Position numbers and translations under genes: made by a program
Part shown: one piece after another, positions 51,219 to 62,310 of the stretch
Position numbering within the stretch: position 1 is the first letter of the stretch
Layout: every line of letters starts with the position of its first letter
NCBI GenBank assembly: GCA_964016985.1
Contig: OZ024835.1
Coordinates: 66,405,812 to 66,469,811, forward strand
Direction: 5' to 3'
From: Anodontia alba
Lineage: Eukaryota > Mollusca > Bivalvia > Lucinida > Lucinidae
Length of the DNA: 64,000 bases
The notes under the pieces: model-generated
The model's database searches: none
Told to the model about the DNA's origin: nothing
What the model saw: only the letters and a program-made list of their open reading frames with translations

Positions 51219-51445
51219 TTAACCCATTTATGCCAGCGTCCCACAACATGGACATTGGCAAACAATGTAGACCCAGATCAGACGCCGCAAAATGCGGCGT
51301 CTGATCAGGGTCCGCACTGTTTGCATTTAGAACAGGAATTGCTATAAAACATGGTGACAATAAAAACTACCCAAACACTCCTTATATTGAAATGGACCGC
51401 TCTAAAGAGATAATGTAGAAGAGTACACTCAGCATAAATGGGTAA
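51219..51445 (+). mobile_element. TTAACCCATTTATGCC element, copy 1
   Basis: TTAACCCATTTATGCCAGCG to CAGCATAAATGGGTAA, with the central AGATCAGACGCCGCAAAATG hairpin. Confidence 0.82.
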
Positions 51446-51560
51446 ACCACACTAAGCATGCAGACTGTCCCATAATATCTACATTATAAATTAACTTTTT
51501 TGTATCAATTAATAACTTTTTTAATTGTTCAGAAAAATCAGATGTGCTGTGTTTCCAAAG

Positions 51561-51840
51561 CAACCCATTTATACCTACTGGAATCTTCTATCCCTCTCTT
51601 CAGACAAGTCCATTTTTAATTTAAGGGGTGTCCGTCTTATTTTTTATTTAATGCAAACAGCGTAGATTCTGATCAGACGCCGCAGAACGCGGCGGCTGGT
51701 CAGGATCTACACTGTTTGCATAAAATACAGGGATTTCTATAAAACGTGATAATACTTAAAAATCAAAACAGACACCCGTTAACTGGGTCTACATTCTGTG
51801 TCAGTGCCCCTTTCATGGGATGCCAGGCGTAAATGGGTTG
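51561..51840 (-). mobile_element. TTAACCCATTTATGCC element, copy 2
   Basis: CAACCCATTTATACCTACTG to GCCAGGCGTAAATGGGTTG, with the central TGATCAGACGCCGCAGAACG hairpin. Confidence 0.8.
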
Positions 51841-51876
51841 AACTCGAAGTTCGATAGGCCTTACTGAAGCGTTTTA

Positions 51877-52076
51877 TTAACCCTTGTCCTGCTGAATCAA
51901 TTAAAATGCCATGCCTACTTCTAATTTTCAGGCAATCAGATTACTTGATCCGGATTATTGCTCTAAAGTCACACATACTTAGTGGCAAACAGTGCAGATC
52001 CAGATCAGTTGGCTTCTCTGAATCTACACTGTTTGTAAAGGCAGGGTACATCCGGGTTCAGCAGGACAAGGGTTAA
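51877..52076 (+). mobile_element. TTAACCCTTGTC element, copy 5
   Basis: TTAACCCTTGTCCTGCTGAA to TTCAGCAGGACAAGGGTTAA, nearly perfect ends. The central hairpin is shortened on one arm. Confidence 0.85.
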
Positions 52077-52308
52077 ACCAAAATTATGGTTAGTAGTAAA
52101 TTCAGACAAAAGCTCGTCATATGTGTGATGTGCTACTTGATTTAGAGCATTGACGGCAAAAATTAAAGTCACTGTTTTACGAAGTTTATGATACCGATAG
52201 CCTTGTTTTAGAAGTTTAGCAGAATAAAAAAAAGATGCCTTGCGGTTGATAAAGTCAGTCATGTGACCGCAGACAAAAGTACAGGTGTATTTACCACACG
52301 ACATTGCT

Positions 52309-52399
52309 ACCCAGTAAACACAAAACGTCGTTATAACGTTGATTCGACGTCGCTGCGACGTCGAAACGACGTTATTTTAACGTTGTGTTTTGCTGGGTA
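52309..52399. repeat. ACGT-phased palindrome 7
   Basis: TACCCAGTAAACACAAAACG to TTGTGTTTTGCTGGGTA, with six ACGT cores 11 bp apart. Confidence 0.85.
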
Positions 52400-52429
52400 A
52401 GTGATCTTTTTTCATCTATGAAACAAAAT

Positions 52430-52600
52430 GATAATTTCGTCTGTTACAAAGTTTGCTTGGCACAATAAAACAGGTTTTGACATTAAATGCAAATTGTTTC
52501 CATTGGAGACAATATGCACGAAATGTCAAAACCTATTTTCCTGGGAAAAATAAGAAAATATTCAAAATGTCGTCTGCTGATTTTTTACCCAGCATGCTGA
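52430..52600 (+). mobile_element. AGCAGACGAC hairpin element, copy 4
   Basis: GACATTAAATGCAAATTGTT and its complement form the hairpin. It ends AAAATGTCGTCTGCTGA, 3 bp from the tetraspanin stop, so it is probably transcribed as 3' UTR. Confidence 0.7.
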
Positions 52601-52603
52601 ACG

Positions 52604-52756
52604 TTAATACGTGTATTCAGAATCTTTCCTGATTGCGTATATGATGCAACAGGCAAACACGAGACACAGCACTTCAAGGGCGGCAATTCCACACGCTATT
52701 CCAATCACGATTGTTCCCCTTGTGATGAGAAAGTCATAGATGGCGTCCCAACATGG
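52604..52756 (-). CDS. Tetraspanin last exon: TM4 and C-terminus
   Basis: The exon follows acceptor ATATTACAG. PCWDAIYDFLITRG leads into TM4 (TIVIGIACGIAALEVLCLVF), then juxtamembrane Cys residues that may be palmitoylated, then RKDSEYTY and stop. A hairpin TIR element begins right after the stop, so the 3' UTR probably includes it. Confidence 0.93.
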   Translation of the reverse strand, partial: PCWDAIYDFLITRGTIVIGIACGIAALEVLCLVFACCIIYAIRKDSEYTY

Positions 52757-55700
52757 CTGTAATATAAAGTAAAACATCAATATAAGAATTGGCCTCGGTG
52801 GCTCAGCTGGATGCGCCGTCCGACTGGAGACCAGGAGGTCGCGGGTTCAACCCCCGCCGAGGTCGGCAACATTCTTTCGTGGAGATTGATCATGAAATAT
52901 TTTCTGCGGTCATTCTCTCCCTTCCGCTGATTCAAGAAGGGCAGTTGTCAGTTTCTGGCGAAAGAATGTGCACAATACTGGTTAACCAGTAAACATGTGG
53001 TTAGGTAAACTGACCGCGCCCGACATGACCCCACTGGGTTGACTGGGCCGTAAAACCTCAACACAAACAAATCAACATAAGAAAGAAAAGACCAGGAGGT
53101 CGCGGGTTCAACCCCCGCCGAGGTCGGCGACATTCTTTCGTGAAGATTGATCATGAAATATTTTCTACGGTCATTCTCTTCCTTCCGCTGATTCAAGAAG
53201 GGCAGTTGTCAGTTTCTGGCGAAAGAATATGCACAATACTGGTTAACCGCTTAGAGGACTAAGCCTGCCCAGTAAACGTGTGGTTAGGTAAACTGACCGC
53301 GCCCGACATGATCCCACTGGGTTGACTGGGCCGTAAAACCTCAACACAAACAAACCAACATAAGAAAGAAAAGACCAGGAGGTCGCGGGTTCAACCCCCC
53401 CCCCCGCCGAGGTCGGCGACATTCTTTCGTGAAGATTGATCATGAAATATTTTCTACGGTCATTCTCTCCCTTCCGCTGATTCAAGAAGGGCAGTTGTCA
53501 GTATATGCACAATACTGGTTAACCGCTTAGAGGACTAAGCCTGCCCAGTAAACGTGTGGTTAGGTAAATTGACCGCGCTCAACATGATCCCATTGGGTTG
53601 ACTGGGCCGTAAAACCTCAATACAAACAATCAACATAAGAAAAGTAAGAAACGTCGTCAAGCCATTTAGTCCGGAGACCCCCAAAAGGGTACTTGGTAAA
53701 CAATGCAGACTCAGCGTCTGATCTGGGTCTCCACTGTTTGCAAATACATCTAGATCAACCATTTTTCTATAACTTGAAATAGCAACTTGCTCTAATAATG
53801 TTCCAAATTTTCGGAGGGATGGCCTCCATAGCCAACTTTGAACGACCGCCGCCCAATTGTTTCTAATATAACAATAGTAGAGGTGCCAACGCCATGGAAA
53901 CGCTGTTCAAGCGAATTGTTTAACTGACAGAGCCATTTTTAACAGTAACAGTCAATATCATTTGCTTACATTCAGGTCCCGCCCTTTCAGGTCAATGTAA
54001 TCTAATTATACTACAATAATACAAACCTTATGCATGTATGAATTTTGATCTGTAGGAGCTACCGGACAATTAGGGTCGTCCAGCTTTGCATCCGCCGGGT
54101 TCTTAAAATACGCGTCTTCATTTTTCAGCTTGCAGCAGGTGGGGGGTATTTCCATTTCCGCTCCTGTATGAAACGTTCTGTTCCATTTTGTGGCATCCTC
54201 GAATTCTGTGTAATTATCAACGCCACAACAGTGGAACTGAAAACAAAAATAAATAAAGTCAACCTTTAGCAGAAATGCACTATCCGTTCATATTTTGGGT
54301 CTCGGCTTAGCCTCGGGCAATGAACGATGGCATTTGGCAAGGCCATTGGCTAGAGCTGATTGGTATCAGTCTCTGTGCGAAACCGGCATTCTCTTAGTAT
54401 TACTAATTGTTGGAGTGTTATGGTCATTTTCACAAATGCCTACAAAAAGAATTTTGAACTCGACTTGCCGGCCAATGGCTATATATGGTCAATATCAATG
54501 TGTTTACAAAATTTTATCAAAATAGCCCACATGCTTGAAGACCTACAGCTATTTTCACATTTTTGGCCTCGGCTTTGCCTCGGGTAATGAAAATGACTTT
54601 TTTGCGAGCCAGGTTATTATTATTATTATTTTTGTTTTTACAGAAATGTTTAACTGATAAAGAACATGACACAACGTGCACCGAACACATCCTTGTAATG
54701 TTGATCTGCATCAGAATTAACCCATTAATGCCTAACATTCCATAAAAGAGACGCTGACAAACAGTGTAGACCCAGATCAGACGCCGCAGATCGCGGCGTC
54801 TGATCAGGTTCTACACTGTTTGCATTAAATACAGGAATTTCTATATAACATGGAAATAATAAAAACTAACCAGAAACCCCTTCTATTGGAAATGGACCGA
54901 TCCGAGGAGTGAAGATAGATGAGTCCATTCGGCATTAATGGGTTCAGCGCGAAGTTTCGATCGTGTATAAATCTAGTTTGAGTCCCGTTATACAATTAAA
55001 CTTCAATGGCTCGATTTTGATTGTGTTAGGGTTTAACGAGACGTCAGCTCTTGTGTGTCTGCCAGAGAAAGGGAAAAGAGAAAGAAGAAATAGTAGAGGT
55101 GATAAAATCAAGGCACCTGGCCAGGAAGCAAATGGTGATAATTTAGGGAACTCTTTTCGATCTTTTACACAATAATGGCATGTTGAGTGCACTCATTAGA
55201 ATCGCCTCGATGAAACGATGCTTTTGAGTACACACAACATACAATTTCATGATAAAATAAGAAAAAAAAATCCTTAAATATTTGTTTTCTTGAGCCATCG
55301 GAAGAATTTTGTATGGACTTAAAAACGATTTCGAATTAGCCATGGTAAATGAGCCATCGGTGTTCGAGCTACTGAAGTTCGACTGTAGTTGTTTCTGTTG
55401 ACCGTGCCAAGGCAGTTCTTCTCGAGCAGTTTCTCAGCGTTTGTACCTCGATTATGGCAGCTGTGCATTTGTGTCGTCATTACTTGGCTTTATCTCTTCC
55501 TCTCAAGGTGCTCCAGGACGTTGTGATTCGTGACTGTTGCCATCGGGAGGTAACTTGGGGGTAATTGTGGTACGGGTGTACGAGCCAGTATTTCAAAACC
55601 TACCCCATTCATATACCTAGCCTTTGAAAAAAGGGACCCATTCATATACTTGATCATCCGAAATGTTGACCTATTCAAATACTGCTCTTTGATTTTTTGT

Positions 55701-58566
55701 ACCCATTTATTGCTGGTAGTTAGACAAATATCGCAGTCAATTCATTGAATACCAAGAGAACAAGCAGCCTTGAAAAATCTCTGAGCAAAACATATGTGCA
55801 TATACCAGGATGTCAGAAAAGTGGAGCCTTTCACATAGGAGTCCAAAAAAATGGGGTCAGTAATATACTTTTTGTTGAAAAAAGGGGGGGGCCAATCATA
55901 TACCTGGCAGCGCTGAAAAAGGGGTCATTCGGCACGCACATCCGTACTATGCAATATATAGGAAGTTATCCCCACCCCCCACCCGAGCTGTTGCCTTTTC
56001 TGGGTAACTGCATTGATACTTTTGGATTTATCAAAATATTTGTGCGAAAACGACAAAATATACTCACATAAACTTGGGCAAAATCCAGTCCAAGAGAGAA
56101 TTCCTCGCTTGTGTCGATTCTCCCCTCATAGGTAGTATTAATATGTTTCTTTATGAAGTCTTTGACTTTATCTTCTACCTGTAAGTGAAGAAAACAGGCT
56201 GAAAAAATACGAAATGCCCCGACTTATCCGGAAATTTCCAAAAACACCGTGAAGTTCCGAAAATTTCCGGATTTGTTTTTATTTTATTTTTTTTTTTCGT
56301 TATTATTATTATTATTATTATTATTATTTTAAGATTTTCAGAATTACTATTAAACTCTGGAACTGGACCCTTTTTAAAAATGCTTTTTTTTTTTTTTTTT
56401 TTTTTTTACACATACATTGTGGTTGATATCGTCGCTGTATCATTAATCTTTAGCTTTCCTTTGATGAAATAAGAAGAAAGCAAGTGTGTGCTCTTTCCAG
56501 AATTCACGTTACATTACGAAAACACGCCTATTCAAATATATTGAAAATTTCACCACCAAAAAAACTGAAAGTTTTCCGATAAAAATTCTGATATTTTTCA
56601 TATTTCTGCTCAAAACATTGATTGTGGGTACTCGTTAGAACCGCCTCGCTGAGGCGGTTCTAACGAGTACCCACAATCTCGCTGAGGCGGTTCTAACGAG
56701 TACCCACAATCTATGTTTTTGAGCAGAAATAAGAAAAATAATGTATACCCCTGTAAACCCCAGTTTTACTGTATAAAAGTGGGGTTTACGGGGGTCAAAA
56801 TTATATAGGTATGTTTTCGTGATGGTAGACTCGATACGATTTGTAGATTATCCACCATTTTTTAAAAGGAAAACAGAAGTTTGTGACTTCCAGTTTGCTT
56901 TTCAGCACATCGATCCTCTTCTGAAAAGGAGTCTACTCCTAAAGGAAAGAATTTGCTCCCCTTGGGGTGCAAATTCTTTTCTTTTCGAGTAGACCCTTAT
57001 CAGAAAGGAGGCAAAACATTTTTTGAAAAAAAATTGCTTCTCTCGAAAGTGTATTCATTCCACTTAATGGCCCATTTTCTTTTGTTGATTTTAAACATAT
57101 TTCTTTTTTGTTTGTAAATAATCAATAACGTACATGAATATTGGCTGACCAAACTGACCTGTCGTTTTAGGGAGGCAATTTTGTGATTTTCTGTTCGATT
57201 CCCTACATATCCATCATCTGTTAAAAAGAGGTCTCCTCTAAAAAGAAAGAAATGGCTCCCCTTGGAGTAGACCCCTTTTCAGAAGGGAGACAACCCCTTG
57301 GGAGCCATTTCTTTACTTTTAAAGTAAGCCTATTTTCAGAAGGGAGACAAAGCCTTGGGAGCCAATTCTTTCCTTTTAAAGTAGGCCCCTTTTCAGAAAG
57401 GAGGAAAAACAATGTAGACAGTTGTCTGCCTTGAAAGCATATTAGTTTCCCTTAAAATTGCTTACCTGCCCTTTGTAAATTATTGCAATTACCACTGCGG
57501 CAACTTCTACAATTAATATGACCAACAGGGCGATGGAATACTGTAAACATGAAAGAAAAAAGATAAAACAAAACTAGAAATGTTTTTTTTTGTAAAATAC
57601 AATACTTCAAACTATGCACTTGTCTCTACACAATGGCGAACTTGAAAATTGGTAAAACTCTCATTAATTATATCCTTTTTTTCAGAACATGATTAGATGA
57701 TCTACTCTCCAGCCCAAAAAAGTCAAATATCAAAGCCTTAAATCAAATACTCTCTGAGACATCTTGTGCGCATCTTAAAGGTGACCAATGAAACAATGTG
57801 TGTCCATTTTGAATAGGTGGTGAAATGGCTAATGCATTTTTGTTAACCCAATTATGGTTTATAGCTTTGCTTCCCTTTTTAATTGCACGACGGTGGGTCG
57901 GTCCACAGACTAAATGACGGCTACCTCCTCAATCTGTTACAGAAGGTTGGCACCTGGCTATCAATGTCTGTGGTCTGGCTCATCGTCTTCCTGTTTGTGC
58001 TTTTCTTGTGTTCTGGCCTCTGATCGCCATTCAATCATTTGCTTTGTTTCATCACAGTGTTTTACTATGCATGTATACGTTTCTATGTGATATTTCACAT
58101 GGGATAGAGGACCCCCTATGCAGACTGAATATATTTCTATAATTTTAAAACTGCATCAGAATTAAGGACGAGGTTTCACACGAGTAAAACTAGTTTAAGC
58201 CCCCCTCCCCCACTCCCCCCCCACCACACACACACACCAACCCTAGCCCCCAAACTTACTCCACCCCACCCCAGTAGGTTTCATGCTGACCACACCAAGG
58301 CGGTTCTTCTGTTGCAGTACTTCTTTCTTTGTGCATCTGTGATTTCATATGTGGCGTTTATGTTGACCTTATTTCCTCATCTCTCCTTCCCTTGGTGCCT
58401 CGGGATGACTGTGTATCGTGATTGTGGCATTTCCTGGACCCAGTCGTTCAAAGCATCGTTAGCTTAACCAGCTTGTTAGTGGTAAAAATGTTAACTGCTC
58501 TAGTAAGTACAATATCTAATTCATAGGATTCTGCTGGAAAAAAAATGTGAGTAGCTTTGGCACTCG

Positions 58567-58606
<40 letters not shown>

Positions 58607-59067
58607 AAAAAAAAAAAAAAAAAAAAAGAAAAAAAAGAAAGAAAAAAAAAGTGTATATGCCAATTTAATGATCAAAGTTTTAACGATACGTTAACGAAAT
58701 CATTAGTTTTGAACAAGTGGGCCCTGGCTACCCTGAGTATCTTTACTTATACTTTCGATCAAATGTAAGGACAAGTATAATAATTCTATGGAGAAAAGTC
58801 GTCCGAATATTTATGGTAAAAGTGATAATCAGTTTGACAACCCACCAAACACAATAAGGACTGGCTTTCTTTGGCAGCACCGCAACATCCGAAGAATCCG
58901 AGTAACAGGACAGCAGCGCCTCCTACAATTAGCACAATAGAAGCCGACTCTAACAGCCCTACAAAGTTAAAGTCCGAGTTTTCCGCTCCAACTTTTGCCA
59001 GGACCGCCATTTTGTTTTTGTCTACAATCGCCCATATCCCCAGTCCCAAAGCCACGCAACCTAAAAC
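52604..59067 (-). CDS. Tetraspanin gene (5 exons, start exon missing)
   Basis: Exons 58846-59067, 57466-57540, 56068-56178, 54027-54236 and 52604-52756 all join in phase 0 and give 256 residues plus stop. The order is the end of TM1 (VLGCVALGLGIWAIV), small loop, TM2, the intracellular motif CCGAAKES, TM3, a large extracellular loop, TM4 and a short tail ending SEYTY. The loop holds the signature CCG (139-141), CC (170-171), C193 and C208, the six-cysteine pattern, plus three N-x-T sequons (113, 144, 155). Tetraspanins organise membrane microdomains and partner with integrins and other receptors. The tail has no clear YxxPhi lysosomal signal, unlike CD63, and I cannot name the subfamily. The first exon (Met to mid-TM1) was not recognised up to the window end. 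Confidence 0.93.
52786..53650 (+). mobile_element. SINE trimer (three tandem bodies)
   Basis: One full tRNA-like head (52793-52866) is followed by three head-to-tail units starting at 52829, 53090 and 53373. Each starts GACCAGGAGGTCGCGGGTTC, and the first two run through to CAACATAAGAAAG. Units 2 and 3 lack the A box. Unit 1 lacks a stretch of about 23 bp (TTAGAGGACTAAGCC) present in the others, and unit 3 lacks GTTTCTGGCGAAAGA. The array lies just outside the last tetraspanin exon. Confidence 0.85.
53655..53765 (+). repeat. Decayed AGATCAGACGCCGC-type fragment
   Basis: CATTTAGTCCGGAGACCCCC, AACAATGCAGACTCAG and GTCTGATCTGGGTCTCCACT, with most of the stem deleted. Confidence 0.5.
54027..54236 (-). 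CDS. Tetraspanin exon: CCG motif and loop cysteines
   Basis: The 210-nt phase-0 exon lies between TTTTCAG and GTTTGT. It starts FHCCGVDNYTEF, the tetraspanin CCG signature, and also carries PPTCC and PNCP cysteines that pair in the loop, plus two sequons (NYT, NRT). Confidence 0.93.
54717..54945 (+). mobile_element. TTAACCCATTTATGCC element, copy 3
   Basis: TTAACCCATTAATGCC to GGCATTAATGGGTT, with the central AGATCAGACGCCGCAGATCG hairpin. It lies in a tetraspanin intron. Confidence 0.82.
54990..55387 (-). mobile_element. CAGTCGAAC-type TIR element, copy 3
   Basis: TACAATTAAACTTCAATGGC to GAAGTTCGACTGTA. The internal palindrome has decayed (ATTAGAATCGCCTCGATGAA). It lies in a tetraspanin intron. 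Confidence 0.72.
55554..55985 (+). mobile_element. GTACGGGTGTGCGAGCC element, copy 2
   Basis: The layout matches copy 1 (GGTACGGGTGTACGAGCC to CGCACATCCGTACTATGC). It lies in a tetraspanin intron next to exon 56068-56178. Confidence 0.78.
56068..56178 (-). CDS. Tetraspanin exon: start of large extracellular loop
   Basis: The 111-nt phase-0 exon lies between CTTACAG and GTGAGT. It encodes 37 residues (VEDKVKDFIKKHINTTYEG onward), the first helices of the large loop, with one N-glycosylation sequon (NTT). Confidence 0.9.
56512..56824 (+). mobile_element. CATTACG element with an extra half-hairpin
   Basis: Both ends are present. The right palindrome arm is duplicated (about 56650 and 56684), the same rearrangement as at 5.6 kb. 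It lies in a tetraspanin intron. Confidence 0.9.
56870..57075 (+). mobile_element. GGAAAGAATTTGCTCC hairpin element
   Basis: GTCTACTCCTAAAGGAAAGA, GAATTTGCTCCCCTTGGGG and the complement TTTTCGAGTAGACCC. It lies in a tetraspanin intron. Confidence 0.65.
57170..57460 (+). repeat. Array of GGAAAGAAATGGCTCC arms
   Basis: Three arms alternate in direction (57240, 57300 and 57360), linked by TTTTCAGAAGGGAGACAA. It lies against the TM3 exon of the tetraspanin. Confidence 0.6.
57466..57540 (-). CDS. Tetraspanin exon: TM3
   Basis: The 75-nt phase-0 exon lies between TTTACAG and GTAAGC. It encodes YSIALLVILIVEVAAVVIAI then IYKGQ. The Glu inside TM3 is typical of tetraspanins. Confidence 0.92.
58437..58724 (+). 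mobile_element. GGGCCCAGTTGTTCAAAGC element, copy 2
   Basis: GACCCAGTCGTTCAAAGCAT to TTTTGAACAAGTGGGCCC. The central hairpin has become a T-run followed by an A-run. It lies just outside the TM2 exon of the tetraspanin. Confidence 0.8.
58846..59067 (-). CDS. Tetraspanin exon: late TM1, small loop, TM2
   Basis: The 222-nt exon follows acceptor CTCTTTTAG and ends at donor GTGGGT. It encodes 74 residues: the second half of TM1, a small extracellular loop (DKNKMAVLAKVG), TM2 (ESASIVLIVGGAAVLLLGFF) and the conserved GCCGAAKES turn. The internal Met is not the gene start, because the frame continues to the acceptor and TM1 would be cut. Confidence 0.93.
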
Positions 59068-59192
59068 CTAAAAGAGAAAGGGAAAGTCAAAATCAGAAGA
59101 AAACTGAAAAACAGTTATCATAATATAATTCATTTCTTTACTTTGCTGCATGTTTTCCGTTCCAGCTGTCAAATTCAGCCGAATCTGTCTTC

Positions 59193-59219
59193 CTGTCTGT
59201 CTGTCTGTCTCTTTATCCC

Positions 59220-59291
<72 letters not shown>
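59193..59291 (+). repeat. CTGT and CT microsatellite
   Basis: CTGT units followed by about 22 CT units, upstream of the tetraspanin TM1/TM2 exon. Confidence 0.93.
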
Positions 59292-59294
<3 letters not shown>

Positions 59295-59525
59295 CAGAAA
59301 CAGACAAGCAAACAAACAAAGGCATGCTATTCTCTCTCAAACTAAAACATGTTACGAACGAAGACGACGCTTACAATTTAAAAGAAAGTGTTCTATCCAT
59401 CAAATTGATCGTCATTATGTCACATTACAGTAATGTTCTTAAGTATTGACCAAAGATAAGCAATCACTGTAGATCCTAATCAGACGCTGCAAAACGCTCC
59501 GCCTGCAAAACGCCTGATCAGCGTC

Positions 59526-59747
59526 CGGCCTCGATAGCTCAGTTGGATGCGCATCCGACTGGAGATCAGGAGGTTAGGGGTTCGACTCCCGCTGTGTAGG
59601 CCAACATTCTTTCGTGGAGATTGATCATGAAATATTTTCTACGGTCATTCTCTCTGTTCCGCTAATTAAAGAAGGGCAATTGTCAGTTTCTGGCGAAAGA
59701 ATGTGCACAATACTGGTTAACCGCTTAAAGGACTAAGCCCTCCTGGG
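59526..59747 (+). mobile_element. tRNA-derived SINE, near full length
   Basis: The A box (TAGCTCAGTTGGATGCG) and B box (GGTTCGACTCCC) are followed by the same body as at 47.2 and 52.8 kb, through ACTGGTTAACCGC. It lies upstream of the tetraspanin exons recognised here. Confidence 0.8.
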
Positions 59748-59767
59748 CGGGTGTGTGTGTGGGGGGG

Positions 59768-59970
59768 GGGGGGAGTGGGGGTAATTTGGGGGTAATTCTG
59801 GTACGGGTGTGCGAGCCAGTACTTTGAAACCTACCCCATTCATATACCTGGCCTTTGAAAAAATGAACCCATTCATGTATACTTGATAATCTGAAATGTT
59901 GACCTTTTCATATATTGCCCTTTGGTGTATTATACCCATTTCTGGCTGGTAGTTAGACAAATATCGTAGT
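59768..59970 (+). mobile_element. GTACGGGTGTGCGAGCC element, left half
   Basis: GGTACGGGTGTGCGAGCCAG, then CATTCATATACCTGGCC, ending near ATCGTAGTCAC. The right half is absent. Confidence 0.68.
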
Positions 59971-61170
59971 CACATATGCAGGAATTCTCGTACTACAGGT
60001 AATAATCCGCACCAATCGGTCCCTTCTGTGACGTCACAGCATGTCGCTAGTTCTCAGACAGGTACTAGTGTGGAAATGTATAGAATTATATAGGAGCCCA
60101 TCATTTAACTAATAAAATCATTTATTTTCAATAATACAAGATATTATTATAACCTCGCAATAGATGGGAAAATGTATCTGCTTCAGTTTGATACCAAATT
60201 TGTTGAAATAAGATAAATTTTAAAATGGCCCAGATTGTAGTGAATGCTACAAGGGTTTTTCCTTATTTTGTCTTTGTATTTTACAACAAAAATGAAAAAT
60301 TGCCTTGATTCAATCGCCCAAAAGTCATATTTTTTAAAATTTCTCCGTTCGCTATAACCTCTCATTCGATAGATCTATTTAATATCTATAGTTATGTAAT
60401 AAAATATTGAATAAATTATTTTATTAAAAATGGCCCACAGGTTGCAGAATATAGCTATATTTTAAAAATGCGGAGAGAAAATGTGTAATGATTACACAGA
60501 CGCAGGTCTTGTGTACACATGATACTAGCATGAATTGCAAAAGAGGTTGTAAGAATTGGAAAATTAAAAAGAATTGGTATCCATTGATAGTATTATAAAG
60601 ATTATTTAGCTTCAAAAAGGAAAACAAAGATATATATTTATGATAATATAAACTTATTTATTTAATTTTTGTTTATGTCGAATTATGTTTTTATTCGGCA
60701 ATTTATTGAAGCTTTAATGAAAATTTGATATAATTACTTTTGACCATAGGAAAACTATAAACTGCTTAATTACTTGTTTTGTTTTTTTTTTTGTTGTTGT
60801 TGTTTTTTTGTTGTTGTTTTTTTTGTTTGTTTAATGATGAAAAAAAAATGCTTTGTCGGGATACAAGAAAAATACCTAAATGCGCGGCCACTCTTGCGAT
60901 GTTTTCTTAATAACAATTACTGCTAATGAATGCCAATTATGTCCTTATCTTGACAAAAGAAAACAACGAAATCACTTTTTACATAATTGACATACATGCT
61001 TATGCGCAATTTTAATATCACAAACAGAATCAAATCCAATATTTGATCTTTTTGCATAAACTAGCACTTTAATTGACACGATTTGCTCATTTTAGATTCC
61101 TGTACACAAATAAGGACTAAATGAATGAGATTGAGTCTCTCTCTCTCTCAAACGTTCTCTAAATCTGTGA
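59971..61170. other. AT-rich region, no gene recognised
   Basis: This is either the first tetraspanin intron or upstream DNA. I looked for a minus-strand exon encoding Met to mid-TM1 and ending next to FNxxFW-like residues, and did not find one. Confidence 0.45.
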
Positions 61171-61177
61171 ATAACAA

Positions 61178-61290
61178 GAGTCTCTCCAAATAAAAGCAGC
61201 ATTAAATATGACGTGCAACCATTGTAGTTCCAGATCAGCATGTGCATACATTTTTTCCTCTGATAGAATGTGCAAGCTCTATTCAACATG
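61178..61290 (+). repeat. Direct repeat, first copy
   Basis: GAGTCTCTCCAAATAAAAGC and CCAGATCAGCATGTGCATAC recur at 62203-62310. This copy has an extra ATTAAATATGACGTG. Confidence 0.75.
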
Positions 61291-61444
61291 CGGTGTTAAA
61301 TATGTATATTTAATAAAAAAAAAATATAATATTTAAAACAAAATACATTAAAGCAAAATGATAATTGATATTATTTTCAGAAATTTTGTTTCATAAAATG
61401 GTTATCTAGGAAATTAAAACATAATGATACTAATGATATTATTA

Positions 61445-61500
61445 TTATTAGTAGTAGTAGTAGTAGTAGTAGTATTTACTACTACTATTATTATTAGTAT
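61445..61500 (+). repeat. Inverted trinucleotide tract
   Basis: ATTATTAGTAGTAGTAG and its complement TACTACTACTATTATTA make a simple-repeat hairpin. Confidence 0.85.
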
Positions 61501-61734
61501 GTTGTACATCACAATTCCGAAGAATAAATATTATTAAGCTGGTCATATTCGAAATGTTTTATTTGTAAAATAGCCACATGGACAGTTTATACTATCGTAC
61601 ATGTGTATTTAGGGGTAAAATATTGGTAATTACCGTATAAACCCTATTAGACACATTAAATTACTATTATACTGAAATTTGATCAAGTCCGTTTGGCTAC
61701 CTATTGACACAGCTTATACCTGCTATCTGAGTGG

Positions 61735-62105
61735 CAAACAGTGTAGACCTTTGTTAAGATACTCTGTGATGTAATGTCTGATCAGGGTCACTGCCTTTTC
61801 TTATGGTGTGTTTATCAGAATCCCGAGGTTAAATACTATAAACCACTTTCTCAGTCAGATTCAAAAAATTGTTCAGTACACACCTTTTCAAACATTACTC
61901 TAAAGACAATTGTTTCAAAAACAAACCTGGGATACCAGATGATTCGATCAAGTTCTACTCTTTACAACACTTGCCCTATCTTTTTAACAATGCCATTACA
62001 GAACCAGCTGATTTGTTTAAACATTGCTGAGTAAGTGTAAAATAGTGTAGACCCTGAACACACAATGCGTAATGTGACATTTGATCTGGGTCTACACCGT
62101 TGGCA
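61735..62105 (+). repeat. Two decayed CAGTGTAGACC hairpin units
   Basis: GGCAAACAGTGTAGACC at 61733 and TAGTGTAGACCCTGAACACA at 62043, with partial inverted arms. They lie in the AT-rich region upstream of the tetraspanin exons. Confidence 0.45.
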
Positions 62106-62202
62106 CAGACCTCTCTGTCTAAAAATCTAGGATAGTAGTAACAGTCATAATCCAAGAAAAACGACATTTTATCCATATTTGCTAATTACCCAACACAAAA
62201 AT

Positions 62203-62310
62203 AACACGAGTCTCTCCAAATAAAAGCAGCAACCATTGTAGTTCCAGATCAGCATGTGCATACATTTTTCTTTGATAGATTGTGCAAGCTGTATTCAACA
62301 TGCAGTATAG
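62203..62310 (+). repeat. Direct repeat, second copy
   Basis: Matches 61178-61290 through TGCAAGCTGTATTCAACATG. Confidence 0.75.

Noticed and set aside
52793..52866. tRNA gene candidates (also at 47.2, 50.6, 59.5 and 12.2 kb)
   Set aside because: A and B boxes are present, but acceptor stems do not pair and the same non-tRNA body follows, so they are SINE heads.
58846..59055. Tetraspanin starting at the internal Met in GCVAL... (open frame from 59055)
   Set aside because: The frame begins inside TM1 in the ALGLGIW context, and a good acceptor gives four more TM1 residues upstream. The true start exon is elsewhere.
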